DNA from: Clostridia bacterium
GTDB lineage: Bacteria; Bacillota; Clostridia; Lachnospirales; Lachnospiraceae
Assembly (NCBI GenBank): GCA_003252135.1
Contig: QKDK01000197.1
Location: 1 to 36,967, forward strand
DNA length: 36,967 nt
Reading direction: 5' to 3'
Numbering within the stretch: position 1 is the stretch's first letter; each line of letters starts with the position of its first letter. Shown piece after piece: positions 16,569-24,340 of this stretch. The notes under the pieces were generated by a model that searched no databases, was not told where the DNA came from, and saw only the letters and a list, made by a program, of their open reading frames with translations. The position numbers and the translations under genes are program-made.

Positions 16569-16661
16569 AAATTGTACCATATGTTAAAAATGAATACTGT
16601 CATGATAATATGAAAATAGTGTCATGACAGTATAGATATTTTAAAAGGTAAATTTCTGCTG
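16563..16661. repeat. Nested ~100-bp imperfect palindrome upstream of pyrG
   Basis: Outer arms CAGCAGAAATT (16563-16573) and AATTTCTGCTG (16651-16661) enclose inner arms ATACTGTCATGA (16594-16605) and TCATGACAGTAT (16622-16633). The sequence between them is also largely complementary (GTACC/GGTA, TTAAAA/TTTTAA). A 10-bp palindrome TGTCATGACA sits within (16620-16629). The whole can fold into one long hairpin and may be a MITE-like or REP-like element, a terminator-type structure (T-rich sequence follows), or an operator region for pyrG. Confidence 0.75.
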
Positions 16662-16725
16662 TGGTATTTTATTTTAAAAAATTAAATTCAAAATTAATAT
16701 TAGGGCAGAATGGAGGATAAAAACA

Positions 16726-18330
16726 ATGACGAAGTATATATTCGTTACAGGTGGTGTTGTATCAGGGTTAGGAAAGGGTATTACCGCTGCATCTCTTGGA
16801 AGATTACTGAAGGCGCGTGGGTTCAAGGTAGCCGCGCAAAAGCTCGATCCCTATATCAATGTGGATCCGGGAACCATGAGTCCTTACCAGCACGGAGAAG
16901 TGTTCGTAACAGACGATGGGGCAGAGACAGATCTTGATCTTGGTCACTATGAAAGATTTATTGACGAGGATCTGAATAAATTTTCAAATCTTACAACTGG
17001 AAAAGTATACTGGAATGTTTTAAATAAAGAAAGAAGAGGTGAGTACCTGGGAGAAACAATACAGGTCATTCCTCATATTACAAATGAGATAAAAGGGTTT
17101 ATATATAATGTCGGAAATAAAGCAAACGCTGATATTGTCATTACTGAAATCGGCGGAACAACCGGAGATATTGAGAGTCAGCCTTTTCTGGAGGCTATAC
17201 GACAGGTGTCTCATGAAGTCGGAAGCAAGAACTGTTTATTTATCCATGTAACACTGGTGCCTTACCTGGAAGCTTCAGGAGAACATAAGTCCAAGCCGAC
17301 ACAGCACTCTGTAAGAGAGCTTCAGTCCATGGGGATAACACCGAATATCATTGTCATGAGAAGCGATCACCCTGTGAATGAATCGATCCGAAAGAAGATC
17401 TCACTATTCTGTAATGTAAAACCTGACTGTGTTATAGAGAATATAACAATTCCCACACTGTATGAAGCACCGCTCATGCTGGAGAAGAATAATTTTTCTG
17501 ATATTGTCTGCAGAGAGCTTGAAATCGAGGACAGAGTAGCTGATCTTACAGAATGGACTGCCATGGTGGAAAGAATCAAGAGCAGGAACAAAACAGTTAC
17601 CATTGCGCTTGTCGGTAAATATGTGCAGCTTCATGATGCATATCTTTCTGTAGCAGAAGCTTTAAATCATGCCGGATATGAGTGCGGCTCGAAGATCAAG
17701 ATCATCTGGACAGACTCAGAAGGTATTACAGAAGAAAATGTTGATGAAACATTAAAGGGCAGTGATGGTATTCTGATACCGGGAGGCTTTGGAAACAGAG
17801 GAATCGAAGGTAAGATTCTTGCTGCAGGCTATGCAAGAAAAAATAATGTTCCATTCCTCGGTATCTGTCTTGGCATGCAGATTGCAGTTATCGAGTTTGC
17901 ACGTTCTGTATGCGGTATGAAGGATGCCAATTCAGGTGAATTTGATAATGAAACACCAAATAAGGTCATCGACTTTATGCCTGATCAGAATGAAGAGATT
18001 GCAAAGGGCGGTACCATGAGACTTGGCAGCTACCCTTGTAAAGTTGCAGATAACACCATGATGAGAAAATGCTACCAAAAGGACATGATCAACGAAAGAC
18101 ATCGTCATCGTTATGAATTTAATAACAATTACAGAGATCTGATGATAGAAAAAGGACTTGTGATCAGCGGAACCTCACCGGATGACCGTATCGTTGAAAC
18201 TGTAGAAGTACCGGAAAATGATTTCTTTGTCGGTGTTCAGTTCCATCCTGAGTTCAAGAGCAGACCAAACCGTGCACATCCTTTATTCCTTGGTCTTGTA
18301 AGCTCAGCATTAAAAAAGAAAGAATCCTGA
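16726..18330 (+). CDS. pyrG: CTP synthase (PyrG)
   Basis: A 534-residue cytoplasmic enzyme that converts UTP to CTP using ATP and the amide of glutamine. The N-terminal synthetase domain begins [16 protein letters not shown] and contains [15 protein letters not shown] and [11 protein letters not shown]. The C-terminal class I amidotransferase domain has the nucleophile Cys381 in LGICLGMQ and the HPE triad in [12 protein letters not shown]. Length is normal. The ATG follows GGAGG at good spacing. It lies 262 nt after carB-dapF behind a repeat-rich spacer, so it probably has its own promoter; none with good hexamers was found. It is the last of the three glutamine amidotransferases clustered here. 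Confidence 0.97.
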   Translation: MTKYIFVTGGVVSGLGKGITAASLGRLLKARGFKVAAQKLDPYINVDPGTMSPYQHGEVFVTDDGAETDLDLGHYERFIDEDLNKFSNLTTGKVYWNVLNKERRGEYLGETIQVIPHITNEIKGFIYNVGNKANADIVITEIGGTTGDIESQPFLEAIRQVSHEVGSKNCLFIHVTLVPYLEASGEHKSKPTQHSVRELQSMGITPNIIVMRSDHPVNESIRKKISLFCNVKPDCVIENITIPTLYEAPLMLEKNNFSDIVCRELEIEDRVADLTEWTAMVERIKSRNKTVTIALVGKYVQLHDAYLSVAEALNHAGYECGSKIKIIWTDSEGITEENVDETLKGSDGILIPGGFGNRGIEGKILAAGYARKNNVPFLGICLGMQIAVIEFARSVCGMKDANSGEFDNETPNKVIDFMPDQNEEIAKGGTMRLGSYPCKVADNTMMRKCYQKDMINERHRHRYEFNNNYRDLMIEKGLVISGTSPDDRIVETVEVPENDFFVGVQFHPEFKSRPNRAHPLFLGLVSSALKKKES

Positions 18331-18384
18331 TCAAGCAAATCAGGCAGAAATAAATTGAAGTCAGTTGCAGAAATTAGAGACTTA

Positions 18385-18441
18385 CAAGTTTGTACCTCAC
18401 GCGTGGCTTCTCATTCAAACTTGATATGCGCGTAAAGGTGC
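18385..18441 (+). promoter_or_regulatory. Potential pseudoknot leader before dapL
   Basis: CAAGTTTG (18385-18392) pairs perfectly with CAAACTTG (18416-18423). The loop strand GTACCTCACGCG (18392-18403) can pair with CGCGTAAAGGTGC (18429-18441), just upstream of the GGAGG ribosome site. Together they have H-type pseudoknot topology. The loop also contains an 8-bp palindrome CACGCGTG. There is no uridine run, so a translational control element or an mRNA-stability element is more likely than a terminator. No known riboswitch class was recognised. Confidence 0.45.
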
Positions 18442-18459
18442 GAAGGAATGGAGGAAAGT

Positions 18460-19635
18460 ATGAAAATTAATAAAAACTATCTTGCCCTGGAAGACAGCTA
18501 TCTGTTTTCGACCATTGCAAAAAAAGTGAAGGCATACGCTGAAAAAAATCCGGATAAAAAAATCATTCGTCTTGGCATTGGCGATGTTACGATACCGCTT
18601 TGCAGCGCTTCAGTAGAGGCCATGAAAAAAGCATCAGAAGAGCAGGGTACAAAAGCAAATTTCCATGGGTATGGACCAGAACAGGGATATGAATTTTTAA
18701 AGACAGCTATTCAGTCATATTATAAAGAGTTTGCTGTATCCCTGGAAGCAGATGAGATCTTTATTTCGGACGGAGCCAAAAGTGATCTTGGCAATATACT
18801 TGACATTTTTTCCAGAGATAACGTTGTTCTTATCCCCAACCCTGTATATCCGGTATATCTTGACACCAACATAATGGATGGAAGGACCATAGTTTATATG
18901 GATGCGAATGAAGAGAATGGCTTCCTGCCTATGCCGGATCCGACCGTGAAGGCTGATCTTATCTATATGTGCTCACCGAATAATCCAACAGGGGCTGTAT
19001 ATTCAAAAGAACAGCTGGAAGAATGGGTTGCCTATGCTTTGAAAAATGATGCTGTTATTCTGTTTGATGCGGCATATGAAGCCTTTATAACAGAAAATGG
19101 GCTTCCAAGAAGTATCTTTGAAATTGAAGGTGCCAGACAATGTGCAATAGAATTTTGCTCTTTTTCAAAAACAGCCGGATTTACCGGAACAAGATGCGGT
19201 TATACTGTGGTTCCCATGGAACTGAAAAGAGAAGGTACTGTGCTGAACAAGCTATGGCTCAGAAGACAGACAACAAAATTCAACGGTGTATCCTATATTG
19301 TTCAACGTGGTGCTGAAGCTGTGTTTACAAAGGAAGGCCGCGAACAGATCAAGGCTGCGACTGTGTATTATCAAAAGAATGCAAAAGTAATCACTGAAAC
19401 AATGAAAGAACTTGGAATCTGGTTCGTTGGCGGTGTTAATTCACCGTATGTATGGATCAAGGTACAAGAAGGTATGACCTCCTGGGAGTATTTTGATTAT
19501 CTTCTGGAGGAGAAGAATATAGTCGGGACACCGGGAAGCGGTTTTGGCAGGAATGGAGAAGGGTACTTCCGTCTGACTGCATTTGGAGATGCTGATGCTA
19601 CCAAAGAAGCCATGGAACGACTGAAGAGCAAATAA
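18460..19635 (+). CDS. dapL: LL-diaminopimelate aminotransferase (DapL)
   Basis: A 391-residue PLP-dependent class I/II aminotransferase of the DapL group, which converts tetrahydrodipicolinate directly to LL-diaminopimelate with glutamate as donor. Hallmarks are MKINKNYLALEDSYLFSTIAKK at the start, IRLGIGDVTIPL, GYGPEQGYEFLK, SDGAKSDLGN, CSPNNPTGAVY, and the PLP lysine region SFSKTAGFTGTRCG. The start at 18460 follows GGAGGAAAGT; the ATG 12 nt earlier in the track lies inside that ribosome site. Its product is the substrate of DapF, a degenerate copy of which is fused to CarB upstream. That ties this locus to peptidoglycan and lysine synthesis. Confidence 0.95.
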   Translation: MKINKNYLALEDSYLFSTIAKKVKAYAEKNPDKKIIRLGIGDVTIPLCSASVEAMKKASEEQGTKANFHGYGPEQGYEFLKTAIQSYYKEFAVSLEADEIFISDGAKSDLGNILDIFSRDNVVLIPNPVYPVYLDTNIMDGRTIVYMDANEENGFLPMPDPTVKADLIYMCSPNNPTGAVYSKEQLEEWVAYALKNDAVILFDAAYEAFITENGLPRSIFEIEGARQCAIEFCSFSKTAGFTGTRCGYTVVPMELKREGTVLNKLWLRRQTTKFNGVSYIVQRGAEAVFTKEGREQIKAATVYYQKNAKVITETMKELGIWFVGGVNSPYVWIKVQEGMTSWEYFDYLLEEKNIVGTPGSGFGRNGEGYFRLTAFGDADATKEAMERLKSK

Positions 19636-19740
19636 GTTAACTCTTTGCATTAAGCGTATATTTATTGTATAAGTACACTTTTGACGCTAGGGAATCCTAA
19701 AATACAAAGGAAATTACCAGCTTTGCTATAAACTTTTAAA
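19636..19740. other. Spacer between convergent dapL and hypothetical gene
   Basis: About 100 AT-rich nucleotides. The best candidate terminator for dapL is weak: TGTA-TAAG-TACA followed by CTTTT (19667-19682), inside a wider AGCGT/ACGCT pairing. Nothing else is recognisable. Confidence 0.4.
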
Positions 19741-19741
19741 A

Positions 19742-19766
19742 TACAGAGGAGACTTACATCTCCTCT
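19742..19766 (-). terminator. Terminator hairpin overlapping the end of the hypothetical gene
   Basis: AGAGGAGA and TCTCCTCT (8 bp, 6-nt loop) enclose the stop codon of the minus-strand gene. On that strand the stem is followed by GTATTTT, a modest uridine tract. Confidence 0.6.
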
Positions 19767-20728
19767 ATGAACTCCTGAAGGGAAGCAACCGATACACATA
19801 GCTTCAGCCAGCGGCTGAGCATGGGAAGGTTGCTTTCTTCCTGTATTGCGGCAGAAAGGGCATCGGGGATTGGACCAAAGGATGAGAGCAGCGTCAGTAT
19901 AGAATCTGCTCTGCCTCTGGCCAGGCCTTTTGAAAGTGATATCGCATATTCTTCGCTGGAACGCATATGCTGATATTCTTCTCTCAGATACTGACACAGG
20001 ATGTCCTGATCCGATGTCATGGACAAAAGCTCTTCTTTAAGAAGAGAAAAAGCTTCGGGCATTGCTTTAAAATCCTGTTCATTTAGATTTATATTCTGAT
20101 AAGCACAAAGAAAAGCAGCAAAAGAATCGTGCTGTAGTATGCCCGGCGATCCGAGAATCATGCGGCAGCATGCACTGGTATCTGCGATTGAAAGATGAAC
20201 CCTGACTTTTTCAGGTTTTTTGAAACGATGTTCCATAAAGTGAAGATAACCGATGCGATCAAGAAGACTTTTGGCAGCTGCATGCAGAAGGCAGACAGCA
20301 TACGCGTGTTCAGAAGAAACAAAGGGATAAGATGTCTGACCAGATGGAAGGAATAAAAGAAGAAGGGGATTATCAAAGGAATAATCATCTCTGAATTTCT
20401 GGTATTCAAGAGCAGCCATGGTCTCTGCAGCTGTGCAGGTGCAATGATTGATATGCTTCAGATAACACTCCAGCAGTCCTTTATGAGTGAAAAGATGGTA
20501 TGAACCATTGCAGTCATTTGATGGTGCTATCCTTCCAAGTTCAGGAAAGCAATAGGAAAAAATCGCATGCACTCTGTCTGGATGAAGCTTTGGGTCAAGA
20601 TAGGAAGAGATAATGCATTCGCTGTGCAGAGATGGCAATTTTTTCTGACTGATAATATCTGCCAGAGCTTTTTGTTTTTCCATGGGAAACAGATGGAGCA
20701 GATCCTGTACGGCCTGTGTTTGATTCAT
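19754..20728 (-). CDS. Hypothetical protein with an Rpn-family-like C-terminus
   Basis: A 324-residue cytoplasmic protein without signal peptide or membrane segments. I cannot assign the first ~240 residues. The last ~70 residues (ISLSKGLARGRADSILTLLSS, followed by a Pro-Asp-Ala-Leu helix, RWLKL and EFIEEM) resemble the helical tail of Firmicute Rpn/PD-(D/E)XK putative-transposase proteins. No PD-(D/E)XK nuclease core is obvious upstream, so it may be a divergent or nuclease-dead relative. Cysteine is frequent (about 12). The start has AAGGAG at 8 nt. It is a single gene between convergent dapL and divergent pepM18, with dyads CTGTTC/GAACAG and TGTATC/GATACA (20766-20789) in its upstream region. 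Confidence 0.7.
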   Translation of the reverse strand: MNQTQAVQDLLHLFPMEKQKALADIISQKKLPSLHSECIISSYLDPKLHPDRVHAIFSYCFPELGRIAPSNDCNGSYHLFTHKGLLECYLKHINHCTCTAAETMAALEYQKFRDDYSFDNPLLLLFLPSGQTSYPFVSSEHAYAVCLLHAAAKSLLDRIGYLHFMEHRFKKPEKVRVHLSIADTSACCRMILGSPGILQHDSFAAFLCAYQNINLNEQDFKAMPEAFSLLKEELLSMTSDQDILCQYLREEYQHMRSSEEYAISLSKGLARGRADSILTLLSSFGPIPDALSAAIQEESNLPMLSRWLKLCVSVASLQEFIEEM

Positions 20729-21084
20729 ACGAAAACTCCTTTTATAATTTTAATTAGCATGTTAACTGTTCTGTATCCGAACAGATACATGGAATTTGGA
20801 TAGTAAAATCCTACCATATTATGATATGAAATTCTATATGAAGACAGCAATGATCTTTTTGCACAGGAATATCTTATATGGCAGAAAAATCGTATTTTTA
20901 TGTTTCGTTCATAGGCAGAAAGACCATTTTGGCTGTATAAATTTGTTGATATATTCCATGGAGTGACCACAGACAGGTGTTGAGAAATCATCTTTGGTAA
21001 GGTATAATAGAAATATTCAGAAAGCTTTAACAGGTCATTAGTGATCTGGAATTAATGAAAGTCAAGTCAGGAGGATACTTATTT
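20729..21084 (+). promoter_or_regulatory. Divergent intergenic region with the M18 promoter
   Basis: This 356-nt spacer holds a good plus-strand promoter: TTGAGA (20980-20985), 17-bp spacer, TATAAT (21003-21008). It also holds the two interleaved dyads near 20766-20789 on the side of the minus-strand gene. The middle portion shows no ORF or RNA gene I can support. Confidence 0.65.
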
Positions 21085-22482
21085 ATGCCAGGGAAGAAAA
21101 AGGAAAAGCAGGAAAACAGCAATAAAAATGCATGGCTGAAATATACAAAGGAAGGTACGGAGAAGGTATTTCAATATTGTGAGGGCTATAAAAAGTTTTT
21201 GTCAGAATGCAAAACTGAAAGAGAATGCGCAGAAGAAATCATCAGAATGGCCAAAGCTTCCGGTTATAAGGATCTTTACTCTGTAAAGAAAGCAAAGGCA
21301 GGAGACAAGCTGTATGTTAACAATATGGGGAAAGCTGTTGCTTTGTTCCACGTAGGCAGTGAGCCTCTTGAAAAAGGTATGAAGATTCTTGGTGCACACA
21401 TCGATTCACCGCGTCTTGACCTGAAACAGAATCCTTTATATGAGGACACAGAGCTTGCGATGCTGGAGACACATTATTACGGCGGCGTGAAAAAGTACCA
21501 GTGGGTAGCGATTCCGCTTGCCATTCATGGTGTGGCAGCAAAAAAAGACGGCACTCTTGTCAATGTAGTCATCGGAGAAGATGATAATGATCCTGTCATC
21601 GGAATTTCTGATCTTTTGATCCATCTTTCAGCAGATCAAATGGAGAAGAAGGCTTCCAAGGTAATCGAGGGTGAAGATCTGAACGTGCTTTGCGGCAGCA
21701 TTCCGCTGGATAAAGAAGAAAAGGAAGCTGTAAAAGCAAATGTTGCCAGATTACTGAAAGAAAAGTATGACTTTGAAGAAGATGATTTCTTTTCTGCAGA
21801 ATTCGAGGTAGTTCCTGCCGGTAAAGCAAGAGACTATGGCCTTGACAGGAGCATGATCATGGGATATGGGCACGATGACAGAATCTGTGCATATACATCA
21901 GCAAGCGCTCTGTTTGAGCTTACAGAAACAGACAGGACAGCAGTCTGCATACTAGTCGATAAAGAAGAGATCGGAAGTGTTGGAGCAACCGGTATGCATT
22001 CAAAATTCTTTGAAAATGCGGTAGCAGAGCTTCTTGACAGGATGGGTGATTATTCGGAGCTGAAGGTCAGAAGAGCAATGTCAAATTCTCATATGCTCAG
22101 TTCGGATGTCAGTGCAGCTTTTGATCCGAATTTCCCATCGGTAATGGAAAAGAAAAACACTGCTTATTTTGGAAAAGGAATTGTTTTCAACAAATATACC
22201 GGTTCCCGCGGAAAAGGCGGTTCAAACGATGCCAATCCAGAATTTCTGGCAAAGCTCCGTGCCATCATGGAAAAACACAGTGTCAGCTACCAGTCTGCAG
22301 AGCTTGGCAAGGTCGATCAGGGCGGCGGAGGCACCATTGCTTACATTATGGCAAATTACAATATGCAGGTCGTTGACTGCGGCGTAGCTCTGCACAACAT
22401 GCATGCACCATGGGAAGTCGCAAGCAAGGTCGATGTCTATGAAACAAAGAATGGATATGCTGCATTTTTAAAGGAGATCTAG
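21085..22482 (+). CDS. M18 family zinc aminopeptidase
   Basis: A 465-residue M18 metallopeptidase (aspartyl aminopeptidase / aminopeptidase I family), cytoplasmic, removing N-terminal residues from peptides. Metal and catalytic motifs are GAHIDSPRLDLK, GYGHDDRICAY, VDKEEIGSVGATG, SSDVSAAFDP and the C-terminal histidine in LHNMHAPWE. The M18-typical GSRGKGGSNDA and QGGGGTIA are present. ATG 21085 lies 10 nt after AGGAGG; the upstream ATG of the track precedes the ribosome site. dut follows after one nucleotide, so the two are co-transcribed. Confidence 0.93.
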   Translation: MPGKKKEKQENSNKNAWLKYTKEGTEKVFQYCEGYKKFLSECKTERECAEEIIRMAKASGYKDLYSVKKAKAGDKLYVNNMGKAVALFHVGSEPLEKGMKILGAHIDSPRLDLKQNPLYEDTELAMLETHYYGGVKKYQWVAIPLAIHGVAAKKDGTLVNVVIGEDDNDPVIGISDLLIHLSADQMEKKASKVIEGEDLNVLCGSIPLDKEEKEAVKANVARLLKEKYDFEEDDFFSAEFEVVPAGKARDYGLDRSMIMGYGHDDRICAYTSASALFELTETDRTAVCILVDKEEIGSVGATGMHSKFFENAVAELLDRMGDYSELKVRRAMSNSHMLSSDVSAAFDPNFPSVMEKKNTAYFGKGIVFNKYTGSRGKGGSNDANPEFLAKLRAIMEKHSVSYQSAELGKVDQGGGGTIAYIMANYNMQVVDCGVALHNMHAPWEVASKVDVYETKNGYAAFLKEI

Positions 22483-22483
22483 A

Positions 22484-22924
22484 ATGGAAAAGGCACAGAT
22501 TACAATAAAATATCATTCGGATGAAATCGAAAGGTTACGATATATTGACGGAAAATCTGACTGGATCGATCTTAGAGCGGCGGAACATGTTGTCATGGAA
22601 GCCGGTGAATTCAGACTGATCAGCCTTGGCATATCGATGAAGCTGCCAAAAGGTTATGAAGCAGTTATTGTGCCAAGAAGCTCTACATTTAAGAATTTTG
22701 GAATTTTGCAGACGAACTCCATGGGAGTTATTGATAACAGCTATTCCGGCGATAATGATATCTACATGATGCCGGCTCTTGCCATGCGAGATACAGAAAT
22801 CAATGTGAATGACAGAATATGTCAGTTCCGTATTCAAAAGAATCAGCCGCAGATAGTTTTTGAAATTTCAGAGACTCTTGGCGGCTCTGATCGCGGAGGA
22901 ATTGGATCAACAGGGCTTCAATAG
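22484..22924 (+). CDS. dut: dUTP diphosphatase (Dut)
   Basis: A 146-residue trimeric-type dUTPase that hydrolyses dUTP to dUMP, keeping uracil out of DNA and feeding dTMP synthesis. The five family motifs are visible: DLRAAE, PRSST, GVIDNSYSGDN, RICQFRI and the C-terminal glycine-rich RGGIGSTG. The ATG follows AAGGAG and starts one base after the aminopeptidase stop. A strong terminator follows. Confidence 0.94.
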   Translation: MEKAQITIKYHSDEIERLRYIDGKSDWIDLRAAEHVVMEAGEFRLISLGISMKLPKGYEAVIVPRSSTFKNFGILQTNSMGVIDNSYSGDNDIYMMPALAMRDTEINVNDRICQFRIQKNQPQIVFEISETLGGSDRGGIGSTGLQ

Positions 22925-22936
22925 AAGCATAATATG

Positions 22937-22982
22937 AAAAGGGAGACCCGTCTGGAAAGTACGAGGGGGCTCCCTTTTCTGG
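22937..22982 (+). terminator. Terminator after dut
   Basis: AAAAGGGAG-A-CCC pairs with GGG-GG-CTCCCTTTT, and the 3' arm itself ends in TTTT. It closes the M18-dut transcript. Confidence 0.85.
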
Positions 22983-23114
22983 TTAATTTTATAAGTTATG
23001 CACAGTCTGCATGGGTGGATTCGAATCGTACATATATTGCAAACAATATACAAAACAATCAAAATAGCTAAAAAGCGAAGCGGGTATTCATAAATGAAAG
23101 AAAACGAGTTGATG

Positions 23115-23143
23115 TTGACAAACACAGAACTATTGAGTAAACT
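23115..23143 (+). promoter_or_regulatory. Promoter of the iron alcohol dehydrogenase gene
   Basis: TTGACA (23115-23120), 17-bp spacer, TAAACT (23138-23143). The spacer upstream (22983-23114) is AT-rich and contains a 10-bp palindrome GATTCGAATC (23018-23027) and nothing else recognisable. Confidence 0.65.
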
Positions 23144-23182
23144 GAAGCTATAAAGACTATAGAATTGGAGGTAATTACGGAT

Positions 23183-24340
23183 ATGACAACTGAACTTAGA
23201 AAATTTGTTGCACCGGAGATAATTACCGGAATTGACGCAAGACTGATGATCGGAAGATATATAACACATTTTGCGACCAGCAGACCGATGATCGTCACAG
23301 ATACGAATATCCATCAGATGCCCTGGTTCCAGGATATTTTACATGAAATACAAAGATATATCAGTGATATCATAATTTATGATAAGGTGACTTCGAATCC
23401 GAGGGATTATGAGGTCATGGAAGGTGCAAAGCTTTTTCGCGCAAAGAAGTGCGATCTGCTGATCGCAGTCGGCGGAGGCAGTCCGATCGATTGCGCAAAA
23501 GGGATCGGCATTGTAGCGGTGAATGGCGGAAACATATTGGATTATGAAGGCGTTGACGAGATCAAGCTCCCCGGACCGCCGCTCATCTGCATCCCTTCGA
23601 CTTCAGGTGCGTCTGCCGATGTATCTCAGTTCGCTATCATTTGTGATACTGAGAATCAGGTAAAAAAGGCAATAATCAGTAAAAAAGTAGTTCCTGAACT
23701 TGCATTGATCGATCCAATACCATTAATGACCATGGATCCCTATCTTACAGCATGTACAGGCATGGATGCATTGACGCATGCGATAGAGGCTTATGTTTCC
23801 AATGCCAATTCTCCTTTAACAGACATTCACGCAATGGAAGCAATTCGTCTGATCTATCATTCTATTGAAGAAGCTATAAAACCGGACAGGAGTGTAGAGA
23901 CCATGTATCAGATGATGCTTGGTTCTCTTGGGGCTGGGCTTGCATTTTCCAATGCGAGTCTTGGTGCTGTTCATGCAATGTCGCACAGCCTTGGCGGACT
24001 GCTCGACCTGCCGCATGGAGAATGCAACAGTATGCTGCTGGAACAGGTCATTGAGGTGAATTTTAATGCATCTCCGGAACGTTACACGAAAATTGCAAGA
24101 ATTATGGGGATTGAGGAAGAAGGAGAAGAGATCAGACAGCTGCTGGTGGATAGAATCAGGCACCTGAGGGAAGCAGTCGGTATTAATAATTTCACCAGTG
24201 TTGAATGGCTGAGTGATGATATTTTAGATAAGCTTACAGATGGCGCATTGCTCGATCCCTGCATGGTGACAAATCCTGAGATACTGACAAAAGATGAGGT
24301 GAAAGCAATTTATGGAAAGATCTTACGACAACAAGGATAA
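23183..24340 (+). CDS. Iron-containing alcohol dehydrogenase
   Basis: A 385-residue group III (iron-dependent) alcohol dehydrogenase, NAD(P)-linked, likely acting on a short-chain aldehyde or alcohol. The nucleotide-binding region shows IAVGGGSPIDCAKGIG. Iron-ligand motifs appear in TGMDALTHAIEAYVS and AVHAMSHSLGGLLDLPHGE. ATG 23183 is used because the TTG start of the track (23165) overlaps its own GGAGG. Its last 29 bp overlap the next gene, indicating tight coupling with a c-di-GMP protein, which is an odd partner. The exact substrate cannot be read from sequence. Confidence 0.92.
   Translation: MTTELRKFVAPEIITGIDARLMIGRYITHFATSRPMIVTDTNIHQMPWFQDILHEIQRYISDIIIYDKVTSNPRDYEVMEGAKLFRAKKCDLLIAVGGGSPIDCAKGIGIVAVNGGNILDYEGVDEIKLPGPPLICIPSTSGASADVSQFAIICDTENQVKKAIISKKVVPELALIDPIPLMTMDPYLTACTGMDALTHAIEAYVSNANSPLTDIHAMEAIRLIYHSIEEAIKPDRSVETMYQMMLGSLGAGLAFSNASLGAVHAMSHSLGGLLDLPHGECNSMLLEQVIEVNFNASPERYTKIARIMGIEEEGEEIRQLLVDRIRHLREAVGINNFTSVEWLSDDILDKLTDGALLDPCMVTNPEILTKDEVKAIYGKILRQQG

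Noticed and set aside
23010-23035. tRNA-like T-arm (GGATTCGAATC) before the iron alcohol dehydrogenase
   Set aside because: The loop resembles TTCGAAT, but the flanking 5-bp stem does not pair and no acceptor, D or anticodon arms are found. It is kept only as a short palindrome.
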